Shown: positions 16,365-27,700, counted from the first letter of the stretch. The stretch: DNA of 64,000 nucleotides from Skermanella stibiiresistens SB22 (GCF_000576635.1 NZ_AVFL01000027.1:21218-85217); one strand, 5' to 3'. Numbers and translations are program-made. Notes: generated from the letters alone by a model not told the origin.

Positions 16365-17459
16365 ATGTCCGCTGAACCCAAGTCCGCTCTCGAAGCGCTG
16401 AAGACGGAATTGCTGACGGCGGTGGGAGAGGCCACCGATCTGGCGGCACTGGAGGAGGTCCGCGTCTCGGCGCTCGGCAAGAAGGGCCGGATCACGGGGC
16501 TGATGGCCGACATGCGCTCCCTGTCGCCGGAGGAGCGCAAGGAACGCGGCCAGTCGATGAACGCCCTCAAGGACGAGGTCGGCGCCGCCCTGGATGCCCG
16601 CAAGGCCGACCTGCACAAGGCGGCGCTGGCGGCGCGGCTGGAGGCCGAGCGGATCGACGTCACGCTGCCGGTGCGCCCCGAGCGGGAGGGCCGCGTCCAC
16701 CCGATCACCCAGACCATCGACGAGTTGACCGCGATCTTCGCCGACATGGGGTTCTCGGTGGCCGAGGGGCCGGACATCGAGGATGACTTCCATAACTTCA
16801 CCGCGCTGAACTTCCCGCCCGGCCATCCGGCGCGCGACATGCACGACACCTTCTACCTGCCGGACCGCCCGAGCGACGGCAGCCGCATGCTGTTGCGCAC
16901 CCATACCTCACCGGTCCAAGTCCGGTCGCTGCTGGCCGACAAGGCGCCGATCCGCGTCATCATCCCCGGCCGGACATATCGTTCCGACTACGACATGACC
17001 CACACGCCGATGTTCCATCAGGTCGAGGGGCTGGTGGTGGACGAGAAGACCAGCATGGCGAACCTGCGGGGCTGCCTGATCGAGTTCTGTCGCGCGTTCT
17101 TCGACGTGGACGACCTGCCGCTGCGCTTCCGGCCGAGCTTCTTCCCCTTCACCGAGCCGTCGGCCGAGGTCGACATCGGCTGCCTGCGGCGGGGCGGCGA
17201 GTTGAAGATCGGCAACTTCGGCGATTGGCTGGAGATCCTGGGCTGCGGCATGGTCCATCCCAACGTGCTGGAGAACTGCGGCATCGACAGCACCAAATAC
17301 CAGGGCTTCGCCTTCGGCATGGGGATCGAGCGGATCGCCATGCTGAAATACGGCATTCCCGATCTGCGCACCTTCTTCGAGGCCGACCTGCGCTGGCTGA
17401 AGCATTACGGCTTCGTGCCCCTCGACGTGCCTTCCCTGGCCCAGGGCCTGAACCGCTAA
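16365..17459 (+). CDS. pheS: Phenylalanine-tRNA ligase alpha subunit
   Basis: Catalytic subunit of the (alpha-beta)2 PheRS, 364 aa. It has an N-terminal coiled coil, then the class II core: motif 1 region [19 protein letters not shown], motif 2 [16 protein letters not shown] and motif 3 [17 protein letters not shown]. It charges tRNA-Phe in the cytoplasm. pheT starts 12 bases downstream, so the two form an operon. The upstream leader holds a hairpin tandem repeat rather than a recognisable Phe-codon attenuator. Confidence 0.98.
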   Translation: MSAEPKSALEALKTELLTAVGEATDLAALEEVRVSALGKKGRITGLMADMRSLSPEERKERGQSMNALKDEVGAALDARKADLHKAALAARLEAERIDVTLPVRPEREGRVHPITQTIDELTAIFADMGFSVAEGPDIEDDFHNFTALNFPPGHPARDMHDTFYLPDRPSDGSRMLLRTHTSPVQVRSLLADKAPIRVIIPGRTYRSDYDMTHTPMFHQVEGLVVDEKTSMANLRGCLIEFCRAFFDVDDLPLRFRPSFFPFTEPSAEVDIGCLRRGGELKIGNFGDWLEILGCGMVHPNVLENCGIDSTKYQGFAFGMGIERIAMLKYGIPDLRTFFEADLRWLKHYGFVPLDVPSLAQGLNR

Positions 17460-17471
17460 GGACAGCCGACG

Positions 17472-19889
17472 ATGAAGCTCACCCTTTCCTGGCTGAAGGC
17501 CCACCTGGAGACAGGGGCCGATGTCGACACCATCGCCGAGAAGCTGACCGCGCTCGGCCTCGAGGTCGAGGAGATAGTGGACCGCTCCAAGGGCCTCGAG
17601 GCCTTCAAGGTGGCCCATGTGATCTCGGCCGAAAAACACCCCGACGCCGACAAGCTGCGCGTCTGCATGGTCGATACCGGCACCGAAACGGTCCAGGTCG
17701 TCTGCGGCGCGCCCAACGCCCGCACGGGCATGAAAGGTGTCTTCGCGCCGACCGGCTCGGTCATCCCGGCGACCGGGGTGGAGCTGAAAAAGGGTGTCAT
17801 CCGCGGCGTCGAATCGAATGGGATGCTCTGTTCCGAGCGCGAGATGGGTCTGTCGGACGCCCATGAGGGCATCATCGACCTGCCCGCCGACGCCGCTGTC
17901 GGAACTCCCTTCGCGGCGCTGATGGGCCTGGACGATCCCCTGATCGACATCTCGCTGACCCCGGATCGGGCGGACTGCGCCGGTGTCCGCGGTGTCGCGC
18001 GCGATCTGGCCGCCACTGGCCTCGGCCAATTGAGGCCGCTGGAGACCACGCCGGTGCCGGGCGGCTTCGCCAGCCCGATCGGCGTGACGCTCGACTTCCC
18101 CGAGGACGCGGCGGCGGCTTGCCCGCTGTTCGTCGGCCGGCTGATCCGGGGCGTCAGCAACGGTCCCAGCCCGCGCTGGCTCCAGGATCGCTTGATGTCG
18201 ATCGGGTTGCGGCCGATCTCGGCGCTGGTCGACATCACCAACCTGCTGACCTTCGACATCGCCCGGCCGCTGCACGTGTTCGACGCCGCCCGCCTGTCGG
18301 GCGGGCTGACCGTCCGTTTCGCCCGCGCCGGCGAGACCTTGCGGGCGCTGAACGACAAGGAATACACGCTCGACGAGACCATGACGGTCATCGCCGACGA
18401 CAAGGGCGTCGTCAGCCTGGGCGGCGTGATGGGCGGCGAGGGCACCGGCGTGACCGGGGAGACCACCGACGTCTTCCTCGAGGCGGCGCTGTTCGATCCC
18501 GTCCGTACCGCCCGGACCGGACGCAAGCTGTCGATCGACAGCGACGCGCGCTACCGCTTCGAGCGGGGCGTCGATCCCGCCTTCGTGGTTCCCGGCGCCG
18601 AGATCGCGACCCGTCTGATCCTGGAGATCTGCGGCGGCGAGGCGAGCGAGCTGGTCATCGCCGGCGCCGAGCCGGCGTGGCGGCGCGAGCTGACCCTGCG
18701 ACCGGGCCGCGTCCTGGAATTGGGTGGCGTCGACGTTCCGGTGACGGAACAGGTCCGCATCCTGGAGGCGCTTGGCTTTGGGGTCACCACGCCCAGCGAC
18801 GGGGGCGGGACGGCGGCCATGACCGTGCTGCCGCCGAGTTGGCGCGCGGACATCCATGGCGAGGCCGATCTGGTCGAGGAGGTCCTGCGCGTCCACGGCT
18901 ATGACCATATACCGGCGATCCCGATGGTGCGGACGGCGACGATCACACGTCCCGCACTCAGCCCCAAGCAGAAGCGTGTGGCGCTGTCGCGGCGGGTCCT
19001 GGCGGCGCGCGGCCTGTCCGAAGCCGTGACGTGGTCGTTCATGTCGTCGGCCCATATCGAGCTGTTCGGCGGCGTGCCGGACGAGTTGCGCCTGCTCAAC
19101 CCGATCAGCGCCGATCTGGACGTGATGCGCCCCTCGATCCTGCCCAACCTGATCCAGGCGGTCGGCCGCAACAGCGACCGGGGCTATCCGGATGTGGCGC
19201 TGTTCGAGGTCGGACCGATCTTCCGCGACCCGTCGCCGCGGGGTCAGGACACCGTCGCGACCGGCGTCAGGGCGGGAACCATGGTACCCCGTCAGTGGGC
19301 GGCCAGCCCGCGCGGGGTCGACGCCTTCGACGTCAAGGCCGACGCCATCGCCCTGCTCGAGTCGGTCGGGGCTCCGACCGGCAACCTCCAGGTCACGACC
19401 GACGCGCCGTCCTGGTACCATCCCGGCCGTTCCGGCGTGCTGCGGCTGGGGCCGACGGTGCTGGCCCGCTTTGGCGAGGTCCACCCTGGGGTGCTCGACC
19501 AACTGGGCGTCAAGGGGCCGGTCGTGGCGTTCGAGGTGATGCTGGACGCCGTGCCGGTGCCGAAGAAGAAGTCCGGGACCGCCCGGCCGCTGCTGCGCCT
19601 GTCGCTGTTCCAGCCGATCCAGCGCGACTTCGCGTTCCTGGTGGATGCCAAGGTCGAGGCTGAGAAACTGGTGCGGGCCGCCAAGGGTGCCGACAAGCAG
19701 TTGATCACCGATGTCTCGGTGTTCGACGTCTATCAGGGCCAGGGCATCGAGCCCGGTTTCAAGTCGCTCGCCATCGCGGTGACCATCCAGCCTTCCGGCC
19801 AGCCCCTGACCGAACCGGAAATCGACGCGATCGGCGGCAAGATCGTCGCGGCGGTCACCAAGGCGACCGGCGGCGTTTTGCGCGGTTGA
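17472..19889 (+). CDS. pheT: Phenylalanine-tRNA ligase beta subunit
   Basis: A 805-aa beta subunit of PheRS, full length. In order: N-terminal EMAP/OB tRNA-binding domain (about 40-150, VISAEKHPDADKLRVCMV), B3/B4 editing domain (about 210-380), B5 domain (about 400-475), catalytic-like core, and C-terminal FDX-ACB domain (about 710-805). The B3/B4 domain would hydrolyse Tyr-tRNA-Phe. It is translationally close to pheS. Confidence 0.98.
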   Translation: MKLTLSWLKAHLETGADVDTIAEKLTALGLEVEEIVDRSKGLEAFKVAHVISAEKHPDADKLRVCMVDTGTETVQVVCGAPNARTGMKGVFAPTGSVIPATGVELKKGVIRGVESNGMLCSEREMGLSDAHEGIIDLPADAAVGTPFAALMGLDDPLIDISLTPDRADCAGVRGVARDLAATGLGQLRPLETTPVPGGFASPIGVTLDFPEDAAAACPLFVGRLIRGVSNGPSPRWLQDRLMSIGLRPISALVDITNLLTFDIARPLHVFDAARLSGGLTVRFARAGETLRALNDKEYTLDETMTVIADDKGVVSLGGVMGGEGTGVTGETTDVFLEAALFDPVRTARTGRKLSIDSDARYRFERGVDPAFVVPGAEIATRLILEICGGEASELVIAGAEPAWRRELTLRPGRVLELGGVDVPVTEQVRILEALGFGVTTPSDGGGTAAMTVLPPSWRADIHGEADLVEEVLRVHGYDHIPAIPMVRTATITRPALSPKQKRVALSRRVLAARGLSEAVTWSFMSSAHIELFGGVPDELRLLNPISADLDVMRPSILPNLIQAVGRNSDRGYPDVALFEVGPIFRDPSPRGQDTVATGVRAGTMVPRQWAASPRGVDAFDVKADAIALLESVGAPTGNLQVTTDAPSWYHPGRSGVLRLGPTVLARFGEVHPGVLDQLGVKGPVVAFEVMLDAVPVPKKKSGTARPLLRLSLFQPIQRDFAFLVDAKVEAEKLVRAAKGADKQLITDVSVFDVYQGQGIEPGFKSLAIAVTIQPSGQPLTEPEIDAIGGKIVAAVTKATGGVLRG

Positions 19890-19958
19890 CAACCAACCGG
19901 CGCTTTCGTGGTTTATATAAGGGACTAGAGCGGTTTCCCGAACCTTGAAGGCGCCGGC

Positions 19959-20933
19959 ATGGGCTCCCACCGACACGACGATCACGATCATCACGAAGCG
20001 CATGGCCATGGGCATGGACACGGCCATTCGCACGGCCACGGCCATGTCCATGCCCACGTCCAGAACGAGCGCCGCCTGCTGCTGGCGCTGGTGCTGACCG
20101 GCGGCTTCATGGTGGTCGAGGCGGTCGGCGGGTTCATGGCCGGATCGCTGGCGCTGCTGGCCGACGCCGGGCACATGCTGACCGACACGGCGGCGCTCGC
20201 CTTGTCCTGGTACGCCTTCCGGGTCAGCCGGCGGCCCGCGACGTTCAACCGCTCCTACGGCCAGCACCGTTTCCAGGTGCTGGCGGCGTTCATCAACGGG
20301 GCGACCCTGCTCGTCCTGGCGATCTGGATCATCTTCGAAGCGGTTGGCCGGCTGATGGAACCGATGCCGGTGATGGGAACCCCCATGCTCGTCATCGCGG
20401 TCATCGGGCTGCTGGTCAACATCGCGGGTGTCGTGATCCTGCACGGTGGCGACCAGGAAAACCTCAACATGCGCGGGGCCGCCCTCCACGTCATGGGGGA
20501 CCTGCTGGGATCGCTCGCCGCCATCGTGGCGGCCGGCGTGATCCTATGGACGGGTTGGACGCCGATCGACCCGCTCCTGTCGGTGCTTGTGGCGCTGCTG
20601 ATCCTGCGCGGCGCCTGGGCGCTGGTCGGGCGTTCCTGGCACGTGCTGATGGAGGGGACGCCGGAAGGGCTCGACATCGACCGGCTGAGCCGCGAACTGA
20701 CCGACGCCGTGCCGGGTGTCGCCGATGTCCACCATGTCCACGCGTGGTCGCTGACCCCCGACCGGCCGCTGATCACCTTCCACGCCAGCTTGGCCGCCGA
20801 CGCCGATCATGACGAGGTGCTGCGCCGGCTGCGGCAGGAGCTGGCGCATCGCTTCGACATCGAACATTCGACGATCCAGCTCGAACGGGACCCGTGCCCG
20901 GTCGAACCCTGTCATGGCAAAACTTTCGCCTGA
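19959..20933 (+). CDS. Cation diffusion facilitator (zinc/cobalt exporter, ZitB/CzcD-like)
   Basis: A 324-aa inner-membrane metal/proton antiporter. The N-terminal 34 residues are a His-Gly-rich metal-binding tail. Six transmembrane segments follow, with the transport-site motifs HMLTD in TM2 (LADAGHMLTDTAALAL) and HVMGD in TM5. The C-terminal cytoplasmic domain ends with a His pair (VHHVHAWSL) typical of CDF dimers. The likely substrate is Zn(II), perhaps Co(II) or Cd(II). It lies 69 bases after pheT. A TATATAA stretch lies in the gap but its spacing from TTGACA is too long for a confident promoter. Confidence 0.95.
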   Translation: MGSHRHDDHDHHEAHGHGHGHGHSHGHGHVHAHVQNERRLLLALVLTGGFMVVEAVGGFMAGSLALLADAGHMLTDTAALALSWYAFRVSRRPATFNRSYGQHRFQVLAAFINGATLLVLAIWIIFEAVGRLMEPMPVMGTPMLVIAVIGLLVNIAGVVILHGGDQENLNMRGAALHVMGDLLGSLAAIVAAGVILWTGWTPIDPLLSVLVALLILRGAWALVGRSWHVLMEGTPEGLDIDRLSRELTDAVPGVADVHHVHAWSLTPDRPLITFHASLAADADHDEVLRRLRQELAHRFDIEHSTIQLERDPCPVEPCHGKTFA

Positions 20934-21069
20934 AAATATTCGGGTGTTCCCAAGGGACAGTGAACCACTTCACAGCGCGCCGGACGTTCCGGGGGCACTC
21001 TCGCCCCAGCTCCAACCCCTTTGATTTCCATCGGAAGTCGGAGGCTGCCGGAAAGTCAGGATCGCCGCC

Positions 21070-21399
21070 ATGACCGTCATCCAGTTCCCCTCATGCCGCT
21101 TCACGCCTGCCGATCTGGTCGCCTTCTACCGGATCGCCCTGCCCAAATGCGCGCGGGGCGCCTGGGCCAGCGTCGCCCGACAGACCGGCAGGCACCACGA
21201 CCGGCTGCTGATCTCGCTGCCGGGGTTGAAGGACGCCGTGTTCATCTTCGAGCGCGACCAGGGCGGCCGGTACCGGTTGTGGTTCAAGGAGAACGGGACC
21301 CGCTGCATCGGCTCCGCCGCGACCGCCGAGGAATGCCTCGCCGTCTGGCGGACGGCCGCGATGCGCAGGGCATCGTCCGGAGCGGCGCCGGGGCGCTGA
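21070..21399 (+). CDS. Conserved hypothetical protein, 109 aa
   Basis: Not recognised as a characterised family. The body (FTPADLVAFYRIALPKCARG, then DAVFIFERDQGGRYRLWF) looks like a compact alpha/beta protein without signal peptide or membrane segment. It ends 17 bases before the following histidine kinase gene, so it may be cotranscribed with it and could be an accessory protein of that kinase. The codon usage is normal for the window. Confidence 0.7.
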   Translation: MTVIQFPSCRFTPADLVAFYRIALPKCARGAWASVARQTGRHHDRLLISLPGLKDAVFIFERDQGGRYRLWFKENGTRCIGSAATAEECLAVWRTAAMRRASSGAAPGR

Positions 21400-21416
21400 G
21401 CCGCGAAGCCGGTTCG

Positions 21417-22904
21417 ATGTTCATCCAGCACGATGGTCGCGGCTCGGACCTCATTCCGGGCCCGAAGCGACCTGTCCGCCCGGCGCCCGCGGCGCGGGGC
21501 GAACCCATCCGCCGCCGCGCGCCCTCGACCGCCAAGGCCCAGCGCGCCTCCGCCAACCCGATAGCCTCGCGGCCGGTCCCCGCTGCCATGACCCTTCCGT
21601 CCCTGATTGGCGTGATCGCGGCCGCTGTGGCCGCCGCCATCGCCGCCACCGCCGCTTACGATGGCGCGGTGCCCCATCACGCGCTGGGTCTGGGCATGGC
21701 CCTGGCCCTCATCGGCGCGGTGGCGGCCGTCCTGCATTCCAAGCGTTCGCTTCGCCCGGTCGCGGCGCTCAACCAGGCGTTGGAGCACAGCCGCCGGGAA
21801 CGCGAGCAGGCCGAACTGACCGCCAGCCGCATGGCCGCCATCCTGGAAGGCGCCTGCGATGGCGTCTGCGAGGTCGATATCGATGGTTTCATCACCTACG
21901 CCAACCAGCAGTGCCGGACCCTTCTGGTCGGTGGTGGCGAACTGGTTGGCTTGGCGCTGCCGCAGGCGTTGCCCGTCGGCAGCGCCGCCGCCTTCGCCGC
22001 CGCCTGCGCCCGGTCCCGTGTCGAGGGGGAACCGGTCTGTTTCGACGAACACCTGATGCCGATGGCCCGCTGGGTTTCCGTGCGGGTGATGCCGTCCCGC
22101 GACGGACTGGTGATCTCCTTCCGCGACATCACGACCCGCAGGGAAGCCGATCAGCGGATCGAGCGGGCCGAGGCCGCGAGGGCCGAGGCCGAACGGAAGC
22201 TGCTGGACAGGTCCCGGCTGATCGCCACCGCCAGCCATGATCTCCGCCAGCCGGTCCAGTCCCTGCTGTTCCTGGGCACGGCGTTGGCGGAGGGGCTTCG
22301 GGACCATCCGATGGCGCCGCTCGCCACGGGCGTCAATCAGGCGGCGGAGGCCCTGAAGCTGCTGTTCGACGGGATGCTCGATCTCTCGAAGCTGGATACC
22401 GGCGCGGTCAAGCCCGAACCGGCCGACATCCCGCTGGGTGCCTTGCTCGACCGGCTCGGCGCCGAATACGGCCATCGGGCGGAGATGTGCGGGCTTCGGC
22501 TGACGGTGGTCGGTTCCTCCGCCTGGGTCCGGAGCGACGCGGTGCCGCTGGAGCGCATCCTCCGCAACCTGATCGAGAACGCGCTCCGCTATACCGTCGA
22601 AGGCGGCATCCTGATCGGGTGCCGCCGGATCGGGCGGGACAGGATCCGCGTCGACGTCCTGGATACCGGCACCGGCTTCCCCGCCGATCAGGCCGAGATC
22701 ATCTTCGAGGCGTTCCACCGTGGGATGGGCCAAGTGGATGGCGGGGACGGCAGCCATGGATTGGGCTTGGCGATCGTGCGCCGGCTGGCCGAGGCGCTGG
22801 GACACGGGGTCTCGGTCGACTCGGTTCCGGGACGCGGCTCGCGCTTCTCGGTCGAGCTGCCGCTGGCCGCCACCGTAACCCCGGACCGCGGCGCCCGCGC
22901 CTGA
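21417..22904 (+). CDS. PAS sensor histidine kinase
   Basis: A 495-aa membrane sensor kinase. Residues 1-58 are Arg/Pro-rich, with two hydrophobic segments at about 61-80 and 90-107. A PAS domain follows (about 138-240), then a coiled coil, HisKA with phospho-accepting H274 (SHDLRQPVQSL) and HATPase_c (NLIENALRYT, DTGTGF, HGLGLAIV). It has no attached receiver. The partner response regulator is not adjacent. The start at 21417 is uncertain; an internal ATG at 21588 lies immediately before the first membrane helix. Confidence 0.9.
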   Translation: MFIQHDGRGSDLIPGPKRPVRPAPAARGEPIRRRAPSTAKAQRASANPIASRPVPAAMTLPSLIGVIAAAVAAAIAATAAYDGAVPHHALGLGMALALIGAVAAVLHSKRSLRPVAALNQALEHSRREREQAELTASRMAAILEGACDGVCEVDIDGFITYANQQCRTLLVGGGELVGLALPQALPVGSAAAFAAACARSRVEGEPVCFDEHLMPMARWVSVRVMPSRDGLVISFRDITTRREADQRIERAEAARAEAERKLLDRSRLIATASHDLRQPVQSLLFLGTALAEGLRDHPMAPLATGVNQAAEALKLLFDGMLDLSKLDTGAVKPEPADIPLGALLDRLGAEYGHRAEMCGLRLTVVGSSAWVRSDAVPLERILRNLIENALRYTVEGGILIGCRRIGRDRIRVDVLDTGTGFPADQAEIIFEAFHRGMGQVDGGDGSHGLGLAIVRRLAEALGHGVSVDSVPGRGSRFSVELPLAATVTPDRGARA

Positions 22905-22907
22905 GCC

Positions 22908-23264
22908 TCAGACGCCGACCTCGACCGCCGCGTTGACGATGTAGATCATCTCGTTGGCGTCGCCCTTGTCCGCCAGGAAGATGCCGCTGGGTGCCAGCAT
23001 GCCGCCGGGACCAACGACGATGGTCACCTGACCATAGGGGAAGACGGCGCGCACGGCGTCGTGGTCCAGCTTCTCGGCGTCGGCGGGCACGGCGAGGTTG
23101 ACGCGGACTTGCATGCGGCTGGTGTCGCCGTCGACCAGCCCGCGCATGCCCGGCATCGAATTGCGCTCGATCGCGTTCCGCACCGCGCGCACCGCCGCCT
23201 TGGTGACATCCTGCCCATGCAGGTCGGCGCCCATGCCGAGCTCGACGAACATCACCTGCCTCAT
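22908..23264 (-). CDS. Lin0512 family protein
   Basis: A 118-aa protein of the uncharacterised Lin0512 family (MRQVMFVELGMGADLHGQD, then FPYGQVTIVVGPGGMLAPSG). It appears cytoplasmic. Its stop lies 3 bases from the stop of the convergent kinase gene. It begins 30 bases after the end of the efflux operon on the same strand and may be read through from it. No function is known to me. Confidence 0.85.
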   Translation of the reverse strand: MRQVMFVELGMGADLHGQDVTKAAVRAVRNAIERNSMPGMRGLVDGDTSRMQVRVNLAVPADAEKLDHDAVRAVFPYGQVTIVVGPGGMLAPSGIFLADKGDANEMIYIVNAAVEVGV

Positions 23265-23294
23265 GACGCGCTTCCTCCCTCTTTGCTCACCGGT

Positions 23295-24782
23295 TCATTT
23301 GGTGTCGGCGGCCATCTTGACGGCTTCCGCCGGAGCGCCGCCGCCCAGCACCTTGTACAGTGTCACCAGGTTGCTCAGCTGGGACAAGCGCGCGTTGATC
23401 AGGTCCTGCTGCGCCGAATAGAGCGACCGTTGGCTGTCCAGCGCGTTGAGGAAGCTGTCCAAGCCGCGGTTGTAGCGGAGGATCGACAGGTCGTAGCTCG
23501 ACCGGGTCGCGTCGACCAGCGCGGTCTGGGCGTCGAGCTGGTCGTCCAGGGTGCCCTGGGCCGCGAGCGCGTCGGAGACTTCCCGGAAGGCCGTCTGGAT
23601 CGACCGCTCGTACTGGGCGACGCCGATCTCCCGCTGGATCTTGGCGCTTTCCAGGTTGGCCTCGCGCCGGCCGAAGTCGAAGATCGGCAGGCTGATCTGC
23701 GGCACGAAGCTCCAGGCGCCGCTGCCGCCGTCGAACAGGCCGGACAGCGCGGCGCTGGCGGTGCCGGCCGAGGCGGTCAGGCCGATGGTCGGGAAGAAGG
23801 CGGCCCGGGCGGCGCCGATATTGGCGTTGGCCGACCGCAGATCGTATTCCGCCTGGATGATGTCGGGCCGGCGCTGGAGCAGGTCCGACGGCAGTCCCAC
23901 CGGCAGGTCGGTGATGAAGTCGCCGGTGCCGAGCGACGCCGCCGCGTCCAGCACGGACTCGCTGACCGGGCCGCCCACCAGCAGCGTCAGGGCGTTCTTG
24001 TCCTGGGCGATCTGGCGGACATAGGCGGCGCGGTTGGCCCGCGCCGTCTCCACGGCGGTGCGCGCCTGGGCGACGTCGAGCTGGGTCCCGACGCCGCGGT
24101 CGAAGCTGCGCCGGGTCAGGTCGAAGGACTGCCGCTGGGTGCGCAGCGTGTCGTCCGTCAGCTTCAGCAGCTCCTTGTCGGCCAGAAGAGTCAGGTAGGC
24201 GTTGGCGACCTCGGCGATCAGCGCGATCCGGGTCGCCACCTGCGCCTGCTCGGTCGCGAAGTAGCTCTCCAGGGCCGACTGTTCCAGGCTGCGGATACGG
24301 CCGAACAGATCCAGCTCGAACGAGGTGGTGCCGACCGTGGCCTCCCACTGGCTACCGACGGCGGAGCGTCCGGTCCGCGACAGGTCGGCCGGCGTGCGCT
24401 GCCGGGTCAGGCTGCCGCCGGCGTCCAGGGTCGGCAGCAGGTCCGACCGCTGGATGCGGTACTGCGCGCGAGCCTGCTCGACGTTGAGCGCCGCGACCCG
24501 AAGGTCGCGGTTGTTCTCCAGCGCGGTCTGGATCAGGCCGCGCAGTTGGGGCGACTGGAAGAAGTCCTCCCAGCCGAGATCGGCCAGCACCGGCCCGCCG
24601 TTGCCCGGCCGCGCCGCCGAGGACGTGGTGTAGGCGGCCCCGACCGGCCACGCCTCGGGAACGGGCGAGGCGGGACGGACGTAGTCGGGGATGAACGAGC
24701 AGCCACCCAGCAGCAGCAGGGCCAGAGAGGCGGTTATCGGGAGACGCGCGAGACGCGGTTTGGTCATGGTCTTTTCCGTCAT
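23295..24782 (-). CDS. Outer-membrane efflux lipoprotein (OprM/NodT family)
   Basis: A 495-aa TolC-like channel subunit. The lipobox LLLLGGC is at the end of the signal peptide. Two repeats of the outer-membrane efflux protein domain follow, with typical strings (ARAQYRIQRSDLLPTLDAGG; DLLQRRPDIIQAEYDLRSAN). It is the outer-membrane exit duct of the tripartite pump encoded upstream, 8 bases after the RND gene. Two starts are possible: 24782 and 24767, the latter with a GGAAAAG stretch before it. Confidence 0.95.
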   Translation of the reverse strand: MTEKTMTKPRLARLPITASLALLLLGGCSFIPDYVRPASPVPEAWPVGAAYTTSSAARPGNGGPVLADLGWEDFFQSPQLRGLIQTALENNRDLRVAALNVEQARAQYRIQRSDLLPTLDAGGSLTRQRTPADLSRTGRSAVGSQWEATVGTTSFELDLFGRIRSLEQSALESYFATEQAQVATRIALIAEVANAYLTLLADKELLKLTDDTLRTQRQSFDLTRRSFDRGVGTQLDVAQARTAVETARANRAAYVRQIAQDKNALTLLVGGPVSESVLDAAASLGTGDFITDLPVGLPSDLLQRRPDIIQAEYDLRSANANIGAARAAFFPTIGLTASAGTASAALSGLFDGGSGAWSFVPQISLPIFDFGRREANLESAKIQREIGVAQYERSIQTAFREVSDALAAQGTLDDQLDAQTALVDATRSSYDLSILRYNRGLDSFLNALDSQRSLYSAQQDLINARLSQLSNLVTLYKVLGGGAPAEAVKMAADTK

Positions 24783-24790
24783 GTGGCGTC

Positions 24791-27700
24791 TCAATCGGCC
24801 TGCGCCGGTTCGGGGGCGGGGTGGTGTCCCTTGGGGGCCCATCGGGCGACCAGCTTCAGCACCGCCACGAAGAAGACGGGGACGAAGAAGATCGCCAGGA
24901 TAGTGGCCGAGATCATGCCGCCCATCACGCCGACGCCGATGGCGTTCTGGCTGCCCGATCCGGCGCCGGTGCTGATCGCCAGCGGCAGCACGCCCAGGAT
25001 GAAGGCGAAGGACGTCATCAGGATCGGACGCAGGCGCTGGCGGCAGGCCTCGATGGTCGCCTCCACCAGGTCCATGCCCTCGTCGTGCATGTCCTTGGCG
25101 AACTCCACGATCAGGATGGCGTTCTTCGCCGACAGGCCGATGGTCGTCAGCAGGCCGACCTGGAAGTACACGTCGTTCGGCAAGCCCCGGAGATGGGCCG
25201 CGATGACGGCGCCCAACACGCCCAGGGGCACGACCAGGATGACGGAGGCGGGGATCGACCAGCTCTCGTACAGGGCGGCCAGGCACAGGAACACCACCAG
25301 GATCGAGATGGCGTACAGGGCGGGTGCCTGCGCTCCCGACAGCCGCTCCTCGTAGGTCAGTCCCTGCCACTCGAAGCTGATGCCCTGCGGCAGCTGGCGC
25401 GCCAGGTCCTCCATGATCGTGATGGCCTCGCCCGAGCTGACGCCGGGTGCGGCCTGACCCTGGATGTTGATCGACGAGACGCCGTTGAACCGCTCCAACC
25501 GGGGCGAACCATAGTCCCAGTGGGTGCTGGAGAAGGTCGAGAACGGCACCATCTCGCCGGCGGAGTTCCGCATGTACCAGCGATCCAGGTCGGACGGCAG
25601 CATGCGGTACGGCGCGTCGGCCTGCAGGTAGACCCGCTTGACCCGGCCGTTCTCGATGAAGTCGTTGACGTAGGCGGAGCCCCAGGTGGCGGACAGCGTC
25701 GTGTTGATGTCGGCCAGCGACAGGCCCAGCGCGCTCGCCTTCTCGCGGTCGATGTCGATCCGGAGCTGCGGATTGTCGTCCAGTCCGTTGGGCCGCACGC
25801 CGACCAGCGCGGGGTTCTGGGACGCCAGCCCCAGCAGCTGGCCGCGGGCCTTCATCAAAGCCTCGTGGCCCAGCCCGCCGCGGTCGACCAGCTGCATGTC
25901 GAAGCCGGTGGCGTTGCCCAGCTCGATGATGGCCGGCGGCGTGAATGCGAAGATCATCGCGTCGCGCACCTTCGACAGGGCGCCCATGGCGCGGCCGGCG
26001 ATGGCGCTGACGGCACCCTCCTCGGATCCTCGCACCGACCAATCCCTCAGGCTGGAGAAGACGATCGCGGTGTTCTGGCCGCGGCCGCTGAAGCTGAAGC
26101 CAGCGACGGCGAAGGCGCCCTGGACGTAGTCCTTCTCGTCCTCGAGATAGTGCTTCTCGACCGCCTCGACCGTCTCCAGCGTGCGCTCCAGCGTGGCGCC
26201 CGGCGGCAGCGAGATCTGGGTGAACAGCACGCCCTGGTCCTCGTTGGGCAGGAAGGCCGAGGGCAGGCGCAGGAACAGGACCGCCAAGCCACCGACGATC
26301 AGCAGGTAGACCAGCATGTAGCGGCCGCGCCGGTGGACCATGTGGCCGACGCCCCGCTGGTACTTGGCGTTGCCGCGGTCGAAGGTGCGGTTGAACCAGC
26401 CGAAGAAGCCCTTGCGGGGCTGGCCATGGCCCTTGACCGGCTTCAGCATGGTGGCGCACAATGCGGGCGTCAGCACCAGGGCCACGACCACCGACAGCAC
26501 CATCGCCGACACCACGGTCAGCGAGAACTGCCGATAGATGGCGCCGGTCGAGCCGCTGAAGAAGGCCATCGGCACGAACACGGCCGACAGCACCAGCGCG
26601 ATGCCGATCAGCGCGCCGGTGATCTGGCCCATCGATTTCCGGGTCGCCTCCTTGGGCGACAACCCTTCCTCCGCCATGACGCGCTCGACATTCTCGACCA
26701 CGACGATGGCGTCGTCGACCAGCAGGCCGATCGCCAGCACCATGGCGAACATGGTCAGCGTGTTGATGGTGAAGCCCGCCGCCGCCAGCACGCCGAAGGT
26801 TCCCAGCAGCACCACCGGCACCGCGATGGTCGGGATCAGCGTCGCCCGGAAGTTCTGCAGGAACAGGTACATGATGGCGAAGACGAGGACGATCGCCTCC
26901 AGCAGCGTGTGGACGACGCCCTCGATCGACAGCTTGACGAACGGTGTCGTGTCGTAGGGATAGACCACCTCGACGCCGGCCGGGAAGAACGGCTTCAGTT
27001 CCTCGATCCGCGCCCGCACCAGCTCGGCCGTGTCCAGCGCGTTGGCGCCGGTCGCGAGGCTGACGCCCATGCCGGCGGCGGGCTTGCCGTTGTAGCGGGC
27101 GATGGTGTTGAAGTTCTCGGCGCCGACGTCGATCCGCGCCACGTCGGACAGACGGACCTGCGAGCCGTCCTGGTTGACCCTGACCAGGATGCGGCCGAAT
27201 TCCTCCGGCGTCTCCAGTCGGGTCTGCGCGATGATGGTCGCGTTGAGCTGCTGGCCGGGGATCGCCGGCGAGCCGCCGAGCTGGCCGGCCGAGACCTCGG
27301 CGTTCTGGGCGGTGATCGCGCCAACCACGTCGGTGGTGGTCAGGCCGTAGCTGATCAGCTTGTTCGGGTCGAGCCAAACGCGCATGGCGTGCTGGGCGCC
27401 GAACAGCGTGAGGGTGCCGACGCCGCTGACGCGGCTGATGGGGTCCTGGATGTTGGAGGCGACGAAGTCGGCGATGTCGTTCTGGCCCTTGGAGCCGTCG
27501 CTCGACACGAAGCCCATCACCATCAGGAAGGTGTTGTTGCCCTTGGAGACCTGGACGCCCTGCTGCTGGACCTCCTGCGGCAATCGGGGCATGGCGAGCT
27601 GCAGCTTGTTCTGCACCTGCACCTGCGCGATGTCGGGATCGGCCTCGGGGTTGAAGGTCAGGGTGATCTGCGCCGTGCCCGAGCTGTCGCTGTTGGACGA

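Noticed and set aside
19886..19919. Sigma-70 promoter for the CDF gene (TTGACA with TATATA)
   Set aside because: The spacing is about 20-22 bases, too long; the TTGACA overlaps the pheT stop and may be chance.
16908..20489. 1193-codon open frame on the minus strand opposite pheS-pheT and the CDF gene
   Set aside because: It is antisense to three well-recognised genes and has low-complexity composition without motifs.
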